DNA of 64,000 bases from Pantoea alhagi (lineage in GTDB: Bacteria > Pseudomonadota > Gammaproteobacteria > Enterobacterales > Enterobacteriaceae), in NCBI RefSeq assembly GCF_002101395.1, contig NZ_CP019706.1, positions 3,844,001 through 3,908,000 of the forward strand. Direction: 5' to 3'. The notes beneath the pieces are model-generated. The model had not been told where the DNA came from, did no database searches, and worked only from the letters and a program-made list of their open reading frames with translations. Positions within the stretch are counted from its first letter, which is position 1; every line of letters starts with the position of its first letter. This document shows positions 52,703-62,508 of the stretch, piece after piece. A program made the position numbers and the translations under genes.

Positions 52703-55341
52703 TCTGACCTCCCGCTTACCGCCTCAGCCTGCTGAGGGGCATGTTGTTCAATAAGTTTTTTCAGCTCCGGCAGGCAGGAGCCACAGTTGGTGCCACACTT
52801 CAGCTGCTGCCCCAGCGCCGCACAGCTTAACGCGCCCTGGCGGATCGCAGCGGTAATCTGCTGTTCGCCAACGCCAAAGCAGCTGCAGATGGTTTTGCCA
52901 CGCGCTTCTCCCAGCACGGCGCGCCCCGCCAGCAGCGCAAAGCGTGACTCTGACGAAGCGGGCGGCTGCTGAAAAGCGGCGGCAATCAGGGCATCATCAG
53001 TTACCGGACGGCGCGCAGCGGCATAAAAGGCGAGCTGTATCTCGCCCCGCTCCCAGGCAATCAGGTGATAAAAAGCCTGTTCATCGCCCGCCTGCTGTAG
53101 CGTCCATTCCGGCTTTAACATTGTCTGCAGCCAGCGGCGTGGGTCGCCCTGGTGCGCCAGTGAAAAGCGGGCGATTCCGTCCGCTACCGGTATGCGGCAC
53201 CACCAGTTAACGGCTGCTGGCGTGACGTTGTCACGTAGAAACAGCGTACCCTGCCAGTCACTCCGCCAGGGCTGAATGCGCACCGGGGTCTGTTTGCTCT
53301 CCGGCTGACCGGAGTGTTCGCAGCGCCAGGGCGCGACCAGCCGATCCACATTGCCCTCAGCGCAATACTGTTGATTCCAGTGCATCGGCACAAACAGCGT
53401 GCCCGGCGTTTGATCTTCCGTCAGGATAGCGCGCGTCAGCATCCAGCCATGCCGCGACTGAATACGCACCAGCGCATCGGGCCAGATGCCATAGCGCAGC
53501 GCATCATCAGGATGCAGTGCCACAAAGGGTTCGGAATAATGTTGCAGCAGACGCGGCACCAGGCCGGTGCGCGTCATGGTGTGCCACTGGTCGCGAATAC
53601 GGCCAGTGTTCATCATTAACGGCCAGCTGCGGCTTACGGCAACGCGCGGTCCGGCAGGCGTTACCGGCAGCAGGCGCGCCTTGCCGTCGGGATGATAAAA
53701 ACGGGGTGTAGTGAACAGCCGGGCGCACCCCTGCGGATAGTCACCGTTGACCGGCCACTGCAGCGGCTGCAGATCATCCCATTCATTGTTGCTGAGCTGC
53801 GCCAGTCCGCTGATATCAAAGGCGCGCCGTCCGTGGTTTTCAAAGCCGGAAAGTGCGGCATGTTCACGAAATATTTCCGCCGGGTGCTGCCAGCTAAATG
53901 CTGCGCCGTATCCCAGTCGCTGCGCGACCTGCGCCAGCATCCACCAGTCAGGGCGCGCTTCGCCCTGCGGCGGTATAAAGGCGCGCTGACGTGAAATGCA
54001 GCGTTCGGAGTTGGTCACCGTGCCATTTTTCTCACCCCAGGCCTGGGCCGGCAGCAGAATATCGGCAAAGGCGCTGGTATCGGTGGCGCGCATAACGTCA
54101 GAGACAATCACCAGCTCACAGCGCTGCAACGCTTGCGCCACGGCGTTGCCGTCCGGCAGCGAGACCGCCGGATTGGTACCCATAATCCAGACTGCCTTCA
54201 CCTCGCCACGCCCAATCGCCTGAAACAGATCCACCGCCTTCAGGCCTGGCTGCGTCGCAACCCGATCGCTCTGCCAGAAGCGTTTTAGTCGATCGCTGTT
54301 TTCCGGAGTGAAGTCCATTTGCGCCGCCAGCTGATTTGCCAGCCCGCCAACTTCGCGTCCGCCCATGGCGTTGGGCTGGCCGGTCAGAGAAAAAGGCCCG
54401 CTGCCAGGCTGGCCGATCTTGCCGCTAAACAGGTGCGCATTCAGAATCGCATTGCACTTGTCGCTGCCGCTGGAAGACTGATTAATGCCCATGCACCACA
54501 GCGTTAATACCCGTTGATGCGCTGCAAACAGGCGATAAAATGCCTGGATATCCTGCTGCGGTAACTGACAGGTTTGGGCCACACGTTCAGATGTCCACCC
54601 GGCTGCGGCCGCCAGGGTTTCCGGCACCTGAGCCAGGTGCGGCTGCATAGCGCTGTCACCGTAGCCGCCCTGCGCCAGCCAGTGTAGCAGCCCGTTAAAC
54701 AGCGCGCCGTCACTGCCCGGCGCGAGCGGCAGATGGAGATCGGCCAGATCGCAGCTGGCGCTGCGGCGCGGATCGATAACCACCACGCGCAGCGCCGGAT
54801 TCTGCTGCTTCGCCTGCACCAGCCGCTGATATGCCACGGGGTGTGTCCAGGCCGCATTGGAGCCAGCCAGGACGATAACCTCAGCGTGAGCGAAATCTTC
54901 ATAGCAGCAGGGAACCGCATCGGCCCCCAGCGCACGCTTGTAGCCGGTTACCGCCGAAGCCATACAGAGACGCGAGTTGGTGTCGATATTGCCGCTGCCG
55001 ATAAACCCTTTCATCAGTTTATTGGCAACGTAGTAATCCTCGGTCAGCAGCTGGCCGGAAGCGTAAAACGCCACGGCGTCGGGACCATGCTGCTGAATAA
55101 TCTTCTGTAACCGTTCGGCTACGCTATCCAGCGCGCTCTGCCAGGAGACGCGCCGCCCGTCCACCAGCGGCCACAGCAGGCGGCCCGCCGGGATAAGCGT
55201 TTCGGCCAGCGCCGCGCCCTTCACGCACAGACGACCCGCACTGGCCGGATGCTGCAGGTCTCCGCTGACATGCCAGCCCTGCGCGTCCGCCCTGATCTCT
55301 ACGCCGCAGCCGACGCCGCAGTAGGGACAGGTGGTTTTCAT
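52699..55341 (-). CDS. nasA: Assimilatory nitrate reductase catalytic subunit
   Basis: 880 residues, molybdopterin oxidoreductase with N-terminal [4Fe-4S] motif (CPYCGVGCGVEI), Mo-ligand Cys in NSRLCMASA, bis-MGD C-terminal domain and an extra C-terminal BFD-like [2Fe-2S] module (CSCFGVGEQQI...CGTNCGSC). It reduces nitrate to nitrite in the cytoplasm. Electrons come from the NasC-type FAD protein, here fused to NasB. There is no Tat signal. It overlaps nasB upstream and cobA downstream by ATGA. Confidence 0.95.
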   Translation of the reverse strand: MKTTCPYCGVGCGVEIRADAQGWHVSGDLQHPASAGRLCVKGAALAETLIPAGRLLWPLVDGRRVSWQSALDSVAERLQKIIQQHGPDAVAFYASGQLLTEDYYVANKLMKGFIGSGNIDTNSRLCMASAVTGYKRALGADAVPCCYEDFAHAEVIVLAGSNAAWTHPVAYQRLVQAKQQNPALRVVVIDPRRSASCDLADLHLPLAPGSDGALFNGLLHWLAQGGYGDSAMQPHLAQVPETLAAAAGWTSERVAQTCQLPQQDIQAFYRLFAAHQRVLTLWCMGINQSSSGSDKCNAILNAHLFSGKIGQPGSGPFSLTGQPNAMGGREVGGLANQLAAQMDFTPENSDRLKRFWQSDRVATQPGLKAVDLFQAIGRGEVKAVWIMGTNPAVSLPDGNAVAQALQRCELVIVSDVMRATDTSAFADILLPAQAWGEKNGTVTNSERCISRQRAFIPPQGEARPDWWMLAQVAQRLGYGAAFSWQHPAEIFREHAALSGFENHGRRAFDISGLAQLSNNEWDDLQPLQWPVNGDYPQGCARLFTTPRFYHPDGKARLLPVTPAGPRVAVSRSWPLMMNTGRIRDQWHTMTRTGLVPRLLQHYSEPFVALHPDDALRYGIWPDALVRIQSRHGWMLTRAILTEDQTPGTLFVPMHWNQQYCAEGNVDRLVAPWRCEHSGQPESKQTPVRIQPWRSDWQGTLFLRDNVTPAAVNWWCRIPVADGIARFSLAHQGDPRRWLQTMLKPEWTLQQAGDEQAFYHLIAWERGEIQLAFYAAARRPVTDDALIAAAFQQPPASSESRFALLAGRAVLGEARGKTICSCFGVGEQQITAAIRQGALSCAALGQQLKCGTNCGSCLPELKKLIEQHAPQQAEAVSGRSE

Positions 55342-58300
55342 GATGCCTCCGCCACGCTCAGCCTGCCCACTGCCAGCGGCTCACTGCCGACCAGCACCCG
55401 TCCGGACACAATACGTACCGGCCAGCAGCGCAGTTGCAAATCTGCGCCATCAAGCGCGATGCCGTCACGCAGGCGAAAACGCTGTTTATAAAGCGGTGAG
55501 ATCACTATCGGCTCACCGGCAGCATCGCCCAAAATGCCACGCGACATTACGCTGGCGTTGGTGCCGGGTTCATTATCATCCAGCGCATAAATCACATCGT
55601 CAAAACGGAACAGCGCAATACGCTGACCGCCCAGCCGCGCGCCGATGCCCGCCTGCGGCGGAATCGCCTCCAGCGTGCAGATATCGCTCCAGGGCTCCTG
55701 TGGCAACGGCAACGTCCCGGTCTGCGGCGCGGTTGCCGGGCGGATTTGGCCGCGCTCCCGCTGCCACTGTAGCGTTTCATCCGGCTCATCGCTGTTCAGC
55801 GTGGCGCGGAACAGCCGCAGCCGATCCGGCGACGCCAGCGTGGTACGCCATTCGCACTGCCAGCTGTCGACAACCTGCTGCATCTCCTGCTCCAGCTCCG
55901 CGCCAATCCCCAGGCTGTCGTGGATCACCACTTCACGCAGGTATTCCAGCCCGCCCTCCAGGTTATCCATCCAGACGCTGGTGCGCTGCAGGCGATCGGC
56001 GGTGCGGATATAGAACATCAGCAGGCGATCGACATAGCGGATTAAGGTCTGCTCATCCAGATCGCTGGCGAAGAGATCGGCATGGCGCGGCTTCATGCCA
56101 CCGTTGCCGCAAACGTACAAATTCCAGCCATTTTCCGTGGCGATCACGCCAATATCCTTGCTCTGCGCCTCGGCGCATTCTCGGGTACAGCCGGACACCG
56201 CCATTTTGATTTTATGCGGCGCGCGCAGCCCCTTGTAGCGATTCTCCAGCTGGATGGCAAAGCCGGTAGAATCCTGCACGCCATAGCGGCACCAGCTGCT
56301 GCCGACGCACGATTTAACCGTTCGCAGCGACTTTCCATAGGCGTGGCCGGTTTCAAATCCGGCATCAAGCAGCGCCTGCCAGATGGCGGGCAGCTGATCC
56401 AGCGCCGCGCCAAACAGATCGATGCGCTGACCGCCGGTGATTTTACTGTAGAGATTAAAGCGCTCAGCAACCTGACCGATGGCAATCAGCCCCTGCGGCG
56501 TAATCTCGCCGCCGGGAATACGCGGCACCACCGAGTAGCTGCCATCTTTCTGTATATTAGCGAAGTAACGATCGTTGGTCTCCTGAAGCGGCAAGTGCTG
56601 CGGTTTCAGCAGATAATCGTTCCAGCATGAAGCGAAAATCGAGGCGGCCAGCGGCTTGCAGATTTCACAGCCGTGACCACGGCCATGCTGTGTCAGCAGC
56701 TGTTCGAACGTTTTGATCCGGCCCACACGCACCAGGTGATAAAGCTGCTGACGCGACCAGGCGAAATGTTCACAGACATCTTTCCTGACCTCAACGCCCT
56801 GTGCTGCCAGCTGATGCTCCATCACCTGTTTGACCAGCGCACTACAGCCGCCGCAGCCGGTGGCGGCTTTGGTAACGCTTTTCAATGAGGCCATGTCTCC
56901 ACAACCGTTGCTGACCGCATGGCAAATATCGCCTTTGCTGACGTTATGGCAGGAGCAAATTTGCGCGCTCTCCGGCAGCGCCGCTACGCCCAACGCTTTT
57001 GTTGGCGCACCGGACGTGCGCGGCAGGATCAGGCTTTCCGGCTGAGGCGGCAGCGGAATAGCATTCAGCATCATCTGTTGCAGCTCGCTGTATTCGCTGC
57101 TGTCGCCTACCAGCACCGCCCCCAGCAGCCGTTTGCCATCGGCAGAGACCACAATTTTCTTGTAAATCTCCTGCGGGCCGTTGGTCCAGTGGTAGCTTTG
57201 ACTGCCTTCGCTGCGCCCATGCGCATCGCCCAGCGAGGCAACGTCCACGCCCAATAGCTTTAGTTTGGTGCTCATATCCGCGCCGGTGAAGGCGGCCGGT
57301 TCATCTGCCAGAGTGCTGGCCAGCACACGCGCCATCTGATAGCCTGGCGCAACCAGGCCAAATATCTGCCCCTGCCACAGCGCACATTCGCCAATTGCCG
57401 CAATGTCCGGATCGCTGGTGCGACAGCCGTCGTCGATCACAATGCCCCCGCGCGGTCCCAGCGTGAGGCCCGCCTCGCGTGCCAGTTCATCACGCGGGCG
57501 AATACCGGCGGAAAACAGCACCAGATCGCTGTGCAGCGTACCGCCATCGGCAAAATGCAGCCGCAGCGAGCCATCCGCCAGCGTTTCAATTTCACGCGTT
57601 TCGGTGGCGGTATGCACCGTAACGCCCAACGCTTCGATTTTACGCCGCAGCATCTGCGCGCCGCCTTCATCCAGCTGCACCGCCATCAGACGCGGGGCAA
57701 ACTCCACCACATGCGTTTCCAGGCCCAGGGTTTTCAGCGCGTTGGCCGCTTCCAGCCCCAGCAGACCGCCGCCGATCACGACGCCGCGACGGGCACTGGC
57801 AGCGCGTGCCCCGATCGCATCCAGATCGGTTAAGGTGCGATAGACAAAGCAGTTGTCCGCGTCAAAGCCCGGAATCGGCGGTACGAAGGCGTAAGAGCCG
57901 GTGGCGAGCACCAGCCGATCCCAGGCCATCTCGCGCCCGCTGCTGTCACGTACGCAGCGACGCTGGCGATCGATATGGGTGACCTTTTCGTGACAACGTA
58001 ACTCGATATCATGTCGGGTAAAGAAATCTTCACTGACCAGCGACAGCGCCTGCGCATCGCGCCCGGAGAAGTAGTCGGAAAGGTGTACGCGATCGTAAGC
58101 GCTGTGCGGCTCTTCGCCATAAACCACCAGCTGATAGCGCAAATGCAGCTGCTTATTTACCAACTGTTCAAGAAAATAGTGGCCAACCATGCCGTGACCT
58201 ATTACCACCATAACCGGTTTGTTCATCGCTTTACTCTCCGCAGCCTCAGACTGCCTGTCAGGATAGGTGAAGCCAAACAGCGCGCCCTCAGTAACGGGAG

Positions 58301-59426
58301 CGCTGCGTTGCAGATGTTGCAGCAGCGAGGCTGCCGCTGAGGTATCGCCATAAAGGATCGCGCCGGTGAGTTTGCCGTCGCGCAGTACCAGTCGCCGATA
58401 GTGCTGGCTGAGCGGATCGCTGGCGGTCAGCGACCGGCTGCCGGGCGCGCTGCCGGTCTCGCCAACGCTAAAGATGTCGATGCCGGTGACTTTTAATCGG
58501 GTGCCCTGCGCCTGAGGGTGAAAATCGGCAATGGGCATGTCGGCCAGCTGATGCGCCAGAACTTCTGCCTGCGCCAGGCACGGTGCCAGCAGGCCAAACG
58601 TTTCCCCGCTGATTTCACAACATTCGCCCAGCGCCCAGATGCCCGGAAGCGCACTGCGCAGCTGGCGATCCACCAGAATGCCCTGAGCGCAGGGGATCCC
58701 GGCTTTACGTGCTACGGCGATCGCGGGCTGCACACCGATGGCAATAACCACATCAGAGGCAGGCAGCGTTTCACCACTGGTTAAAGTGACACTGTCACTA
58801 TGAATGCACCTGATACCTGCGCCAGGACGGCAGCGGATGCCACGCTGCGTCAGCGCCTTTGCCAACAGGCCGCCGGCGGTTTCATCCAGCTGGCGATCCA
58901 GCAGCCAGCGATGACGATGCACCAGCGTGACTTCGCGACCGCGCAGACGCAGCGCCGCCGCTGCCTCTATCCCTAACAGTCCTCCGCCCAGCACTACCAC
59001 CGGCCCATCCAGCGCCAGCATTCGTTCCACATCACGCAGGGTGCGGAAGCCGCCGACATGCGGCTGTTCAATGCCGGGGATCGCGGGCAGACGCGGCTCG
59101 GCGCCGGTGGCAAATACCAGCCGATCCCAGTTCAGCCTGCGCCGTTCCGTGGTCAGCTGGCGCTGTTGTACATCCACTGCCAGCACCTTCTCTCCTGCCA
59201 GCAGGCGAATGCCCTGCTGCTGATACCATTCCGGCGCGTGGATAAGCGTGTCCTGAAAACTTTTTTCACCGCCCAGCACCGGCGAAAGCTGGATACGGTT
59301 GTAATTGCCCTGCGCCTCGCTGCCGATCACCGTGATGCGATAGCGTTCGGGTGCCAGCTGCAGCAAGGTTTCCACCATCCGCATTCCCGCCATGCCGTTA
59401 CCGATAACCACCAGATGTTCAGGCAT
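55338..59426 (-). CDS. nasB: Fused NasC-NasB: NADH oxidoreductase plus sirohaem nitrite reductase
   Basis: 1362 residues from ATG 59426 (MPEHLVVIGNGMAGMR), behind GAGGAG. Residues 1-400 are a NasC-type FAD/NADH oxidoreductase. Residues 401-1362 are a complete NasB: a second FAD/NAD domain (MVVIGHGMVGHYFLEQ), two BFD-like [2Fe-2S] segments (CSCHNVSKGD...CGGC), a sirohaem/[4Fe-4S] site (CVGSSWC and SGCTRECAEAQSKDIG), and a C-terminal NirD-like domain without Rieske ligands. In Klebsiella oxytoca nasC and nasB are separate genes. Here no stop separates them, but the internal ATG at 58226 keeps a GGAGAG site eight bases upstream. One fused and one shorter protein may both be made. Confidence 0.9.
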   Translation of the reverse strand: MPEHLVVIGNGMAGMRMVETLLQLAPERYRITVIGSEAQGNYNRIQLSPVLGGEKSFQDTLIHAPEWYQQQGIRLLAGEKVLAVDVQQRQLTTERRRLNWDRLVFATGAEPRLPAIPGIEQPHVGGFRTLRDVERMLALDGPVVVLGGGLLGIEAAAALRLRGREVTLVHRHRWLLDRQLDETAGGLLAKALTQRGIRCRPGAGIRCIHSDSVTLTSGETLPASDVVIAIGVQPAIAVARKAGIPCAQGILVDRQLRSALPGIWALGECCEISGETFGLLAPCLAQAEVLAHQLADMPIADFHPQAQGTRLKVTGIDIFSVGETGSAPGSRSLTASDPLSQHYRRLVLRDGKLTGAILYGDTSAAASLLQHLQRSAPVTEGALFGFTYPDRQSEAAESKAMNKPVMVVIGHGMVGHYFLEQLVNKQLHLRYQLVVYGEEPHSAYDRVHLSDYFSGRDAQALSLVSEDFFTRHDIELRCHEKVTHIDRQRRCVRDSSGREMAWDRLVLATGSYAFVPPIPGFDADNCFVYRTLTDLDAIGARAASARRGVVIGGGLLGLEAANALKTLGLETHVVEFAPRLMAVQLDEGGAQMLRRKIEALGVTVHTATETREIETLADGSLRLHFADGGTLHSDLVLFSAGIRPRDELAREAGLTLGPRGGIVIDDGCRTSDPDIAAIGECALWQGQIFGLVAPGYQMARVLASTLADEPAAFTGADMSTKLKLLGVDVASLGDAHGRSEGSQSYHWTNGPQEIYKKIVVSADGKRLLGAVLVGDSSEYSELQQMMLNAIPLPPQPESLILPRTSGAPTKALGVAALPESAQICSCHNVSKGDICHAVSNGCGDMASLKSVTKAATGCGGCSALVKQVMEHQLAAQGVEVRKDVCEHFAWSRQQLYHLVRVGRIKTFEQLLTQHGRGHGCEICKPLAASIFASCWNDYLLKPQHLPLQETNDRYFANIQKDGSYSVVPRIPGGEITPQGLIAIGQVAERFNLYSKITGGQRIDLFGAALDQLPAIWQALLDAGFETGHAYGKSLRTVKSCVGSSWCRYGVQDSTGFAIQLENRYKGLRAPHKIKMAVSGCTRECAEAQSKDIGVIATENGWNLYVCGNGGMKPRHADLFASDLDEQTLIRYVDRLLMFYIRTADRLQRTSVWMDNLEGGLEYLREVVIHDSLGIGAELEQEMQQVVDSWQCEWRTTLASPDRLRLFRATLNSDEPDETLQWQRERGQIRPATAPQTGTLPLPQEPWSDICTLEAIPPQAGIGARLGGQRIALFRFDDVIYALDDNEPGTNASVMSRGILGDAAGEPIVISPLYKQRFRLRDGIALDGADLQLRCWPVRIVSGRVLVGSEPLAVGRLSVAEAS
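58226..58241 (-). promoter_or_regulatory. Internal ribosome site and ATG at the NasC/NasB junction
   Basis: On the minus strand GGAGAGTAAAGCGATG lies in frame inside the fused gene. It would start a 962-residue NasB, the normal length of the separate protein (about 957 in Klebsiella oxytoca). It is a relic of, or a working, internal translation start. Confidence 0.6.
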
Positions 59427-59436
59427 TGCTGACTCC

Positions 59437-60225
59437 TCAGGCCGCGTGGCGCTGTTTTTCATACAGGAAATGCAGGATCTGCTGACGCAGCTGGTGATAG
59501 CGCGGCGCGTCCGCCAGCGCCACGCGTGAACGCGGACGCGGCAGATCGATGGTCAGGATTTCGCCCAGCGTCGCCGCCGGGCCATTAGTCATCATCAGTA
59601 CCCGATCCGACAACAGCACCGCCTCGTCAACATCATGGGTTATCAGCACAATAGTGGTGTTCAGCTCCTGCTGAATACGCATCACGCTATCCTGCAAATG
59701 GGCGCGCGTCAGGGCGTCCAGCGCGCCAAAGGGCTCATCCATCAGCAGGACGCGCGGTTTCATCGCCAGCGCGCGGGCAATGCCAACACGCTGTTTCATG
59801 CCGCCTGACAGCTCCGCCGGTCGTTTATGGGCTGCATGACTCATCTGCACCCGCGCCAGGTTATGCTCAATCCACTCCCGTCGCTCCGCCCGGTTCATGC
59901 TGTGCTGAAAGAGGTGATCCACCGCCAGCGCCACATTTTCCTGCGCTGTGAGCCACGGCAGCAGCGAGTGATTCTGAAACACCATCGCCCGCTCCGGACC
60001 AGGGCCGGCGATCTCACGGTTATCACACAGCAGTACGCCATCGCTGGGCAGCGTCAGTCCGGCGATAAGGTTAAGCAGGGTTGATTTACCGCAGCCAGAG
60101 TGGCCGATCAGACTCAGCGTCTCTCCGGCGCGCACGTTAAAAGAGACATTATCCAGCGCCAGAAATTCGCCCTCAGAAGTATGAAAGCGCTGGCTGACAC
60201 TCTGCACCTGAATAATATTTTGCAT
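59437..60225 (-). CDS. nasD: Nitrate ABC transporter ATP-binding protein
   Basis: 262 residues, NrtD/SsuB-type ABC ATPase: Walker A GHSGCGKST, signature LSGGM, Walker B VLLMDEPFGALDALTR and His in LITHDVDEAV. It energises nitrate uptake with NasE and NasF. It lacks the C-terminal regulatory domain found in cyanobacterial NrtC. The gene order nasF-nasE-nasD-nasC-nasB-nasA is that of Klebsiella oxytoca. Confidence 0.94.
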   Translation of the reverse strand: MQNIIQVQSVSQRFHTSEGEFLALDNVSFNVRAGETLSLIGHSGCGKSTLLNLIAGLTLPSDGVLLCDNREIAGPGPERAMVFQNHSLLPWLTAQENVALAVDHLFQHSMNRAERREWIEHNLARVQMSHAAHKRPAELSGGMKQRVGIARALAMKPRVLLMDEPFGALDALTRAHLQDSVMRIQQELNTTIVLITHDVDEAVLLSDRVLMMTNGPAATLGEILTIDLPRPRSRVALADAPRYHQLRQQILHFLYEKQRHAA

Positions 60226-60236
60226 GGCGTACTCCC

Positions 60237-61112
60237 CTATTTTTCCCAGCTAAAACGACGCGCCAGCAGCATGAGTCCCTGCTCCAGCAGCAGGCCCACC
60301 ACGCCGATAATAAAAATGGCGATCAGAATGTTTTCTACGTTGAGGTTGTTCCACTCGTTCCAGATCCAGAAGCCGATGCCCAGGCCGCCGGTCAGCATTT
60401 CTGCTGCGACGATCACCAGCCAGGCAATGCCAATTGAGAGGCGCACCCCGGTCAGTACCGCAGGCAGTACCGCCGGAAACAGGATTTTGCGCAGAATGGT
60501 CCATTCAGAGAGCTTCAGTACCCGCGCCACGTTGAGATAGTCCTGTGGGATGCGTTGTACGCCTTCGGCGGTATTGATGATCATTGGCCAGATGGAGCAG
60601 ATAAAAATCGTCCAGCTGGAGGCGGGTTCGGCGCGTTGAAACAGCAGCAGACCAATCGGTAGCCAGGCCAGCGGGCTGACCGGGCGCAGCAGCGCAATCA
60701 GCGGATTAAACATCTGCGCCAGAAAGCGAAAGCGCCCAATCAGAAAACCTGCCGGGATCCCCACCAGTGCCGCCAGCCCAAAGCCCACCGCAACACGCGT
60801 CAGAGAGGCGATAACGTTCCAGCCGATCCCCTGATCGTTAGGGCCACCGTTATAAAAAGGATGGGCAAACAGCGTTAGCGCCGCCTGCCCGGTAGCCAGC
60901 GGCGTGGGAAAGCCGTTGCTGTTCAGCGCCGCAGTCTGCCAGATGCCGAGCATCAGCAGCAGGCCGCAACACAGCGGGATCAGCCGCTTCAGCAGCGCAT
61001 TAAGCGACCAGCGACGTCGCCGGGGACGCGGCGATGCGGGCGGCAAAACGATCACTTCCGCTACCGCAGGCGCGGTGTCTGCGGATGGTACAATCTGAGC
61101 TTCGTTCTTCAT
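60237..61112 (-). CDS. nasE: Nitrate ABC transporter permease
   Basis: 291 residues: a polar 30-residue N-terminus (Pro/Arg-rich PPASPRPRRRRWS) then six helices. It has the binding-protein-dependent transport EAA-type motif region in FPAVLPAVLTGVRLSIGIAW. It forms the membrane channel for nitrate/nitrite import. Overlaps nasF by ATGA. Confidence 0.93.
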   Translation of the reverse strand: MKNEAQIVPSADTAPAVAEVIVLPPASPRPRRRRWSLNALLKRLIPLCCGLLLMLGIWQTAALNSNGFPTPLATGQAALTLFAHPFYNGGPNDQGIGWNVIASLTRVAVGFGLAALVGIPAGFLIGRFRFLAQMFNPLIALLRPVSPLAWLPIGLLLFQRAEPASSWTIFICSIWPMIINTAEGVQRIPQDYLNVARVLKLSEWTILRKILFPAVLPAVLTGVRLSIGIAWLVIVAAEMLTGGLGIGFWIWNEWNNLNVENILIAIFIIGVVGLLLEQGLMLLARRFSWEK

Positions 61113-62383
61113 GCAGGTTCTCCCCGGCGTTTAATGGCGAAATCATTGGCCCAGGCGGCAGGATTGCTGCCATCCCAAACGTTGCCGTCGATCAGCGTGC
61201 TGCGGCGCATCTCACTCTGCGGCACCGAAATATTGCCCACCGCGCTGGCAGCCTGGCGATAAATGTCGGTGCGGTTGATGGCGCGTGCTACCGCCTGGTA
61301 ATCGGGCTGCTGCTTCAGCAGGCCCCAGCGCTGTAGCTGGGTTAAAAACCACATGCCATCCGACAGCCAGGGGAAACTCACTTCACCGTCGCGGAAAAAC
61401 TGCATGCCGTGCGCGTCCTGCCAGCGGCGGCCCAGACCATCCTGATATTCACCCAGCATTCGTCCGGTAATGCTCTCCGCCCGGGTATTGAGACAGGCGC
61501 GCCCGGCTATCGCCCGTGCGGTTTCACGCCGGTTATCCTCAGAGGCATCAATCCAGCGGGCAGCCTCGAGCACCGCTGCGGTCAGGGCACGGGCGGTGTT
61601 GGGGTTGTCCTGTACCCACTGTGCGCGCGTGGCGAGGATTTTTTCCGGATGATCCGGCCAAACCTGCTGGCTGGTGACGGCGGTATAGCCGACCTGCTCG
61701 CTGATGGCGCGCTGGTTCCACGGCTCGCCCACGCAGAAGCCGCTCATATTGCCAATTTTCATATTCATCACCATCTGTGGCGGCGGCACCACCAGCAGAC
61801 GCAGATCGCGGAAGGGGTCGATCCCCACGCTGGCCAGCCAGTAGTAAAGCCACATGGCATGAGTGCCGGTGGGAAAGGTATGCGCGAAGCGATAGGTGCC
61901 CGGCTCGCTGGCGGCGACCCGCTTTTGCAGGCTGTTGCCGTCATGGACGCCCTGTTCCCTTAGCTGGCTGGAGAGCGTGATCGCCTGGCCGTTGTTGTTC
62001 AGCGTCATCAAATTCGCCATCGCCTGTTGCTTACCGGCAATGCCGAGATGCAGTCCATAGATCATGCTGTACAACGCGTGAGCGGCATCCAGTTCGCCGG
62101 AGGCGAGTTTGTCGCGCACCGCCGCCCAGCTCGCCTCTTTCGACGGCTGCAGGTTGATGCCATGCTTTTTATCGAACCCTTTCAGCGCCGCCATAATCAC
62201 CGGGGCGCAGTCGGTAAGGGGGATAAAGCCCACGCGCACCAGCGGCTTTTCCGGCGCGTCAGAACCGGCAGCCCAGACCGCGCTGCTTAATCCCGGCACC
62301 AGGGCGCTGCCCGCCGCCAGCGCGCTGCCAACGAGAAAACGACGACGTGACGACATAAAACGCGCGTTGCTCATTCTGTGCAT
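61109..62383 (-). CDS. nasF: Nitrate-binding periplasmic protein
   Basis: 424 residues, NrtA-type substrate-binding protein with a Tat signal (SSRRRFLVGSALAAGSALVP). Mature fold begins at PLVRVGFIPLTDCAPVIMA, and GEPWNQRAISEQVG is the conserved ligand-binding segment. It captures nitrate in the periplasm. The start could be at 62383 or three codons later (MSNARF). First gene of the nas operon. The leader carries a sigma-54 promoter, an ANTAR-type hairpin and an intrinsic terminator. Confidence 0.93.
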   Translation of the reverse strand: MHRMSNARFMSSRRRFLVGSALAAGSALVPGLSSAVWAAGSDAPEKPLVRVGFIPLTDCAPVIMAALKGFDKKHGINLQPSKEASWAAVRDKLASGELDAAHALYSMIYGLHLGIAGKQQAMANLMTLNNNGQAITLSSQLREQGVHDGNSLQKRVAASEPGTYRFAHTFPTGTHAMWLYYWLASVGIDPFRDLRLLVVPPPQMVMNMKIGNMSGFCVGEPWNQRAISEQVGYTAVTSQQVWPDHPEKILATRAQWVQDNPNTARALTAAVLEAARWIDASEDNRRETARAIAGRACLNTRAESITGRMLGEYQDGLGRRWQDAHGMQFFRDGEVSFPWLSDGMWFLTQLQRWGLLKQQPDYQAVARAINRTDIYRQAASAVGNISVPQSEMRRSTLIDGNVWDGSNPAAWANDFAIKRRGEPA

Positions 62384-62402
62384 CCTGATAAAAGAGATAA
62401 AA

Positions 62403-62448
62403 AAAGGCGTCCGTCGCAGGGAGTGAAAGCCTGCGAGCGGACGCCTTT
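62403..62448 (-). terminator. nasF leader terminator (target of NasR antitermination)
   Basis: Long stem: AAAGGCGTCCG pairs with CGGACGCCTTT, and CGCAGG pairs with CCTGCG above a small bulge, loop GAGTGAAAG. On the minus strand it runs into TTTTTTTATC. It lies 20 bases before the nasF ATG. In Klebsiella oxytoca the equivalent 3:4 hairpin stops transcription unless nitrate-bound NasR acts. Confidence 0.92.
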
Positions 62449-62461
62449 ATCCAAAGCACTC

Positions 62462-62483
62462 GTTTCACCGCCGTTGGTGAAAC
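62462..62483 (-). promoter_or_regulatory. ANTAR-type hexaloop hairpin in the nasF leader
   Basis: Perfect 8-bp stem GTTTCACC/GGTGAAAC with a six-base loop that reads AACGGC on the RNA strand. ANTAR-target hexaloops have A at position 1 and G at position 4, and both are present. It sits between the promoter and the leader terminator, matching the 1:2 hairpin bound by NasR. Confidence 0.88.
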
Positions 62484-62508
62484 AAATGCACACGTTGTCT
62501 TACGTTAC

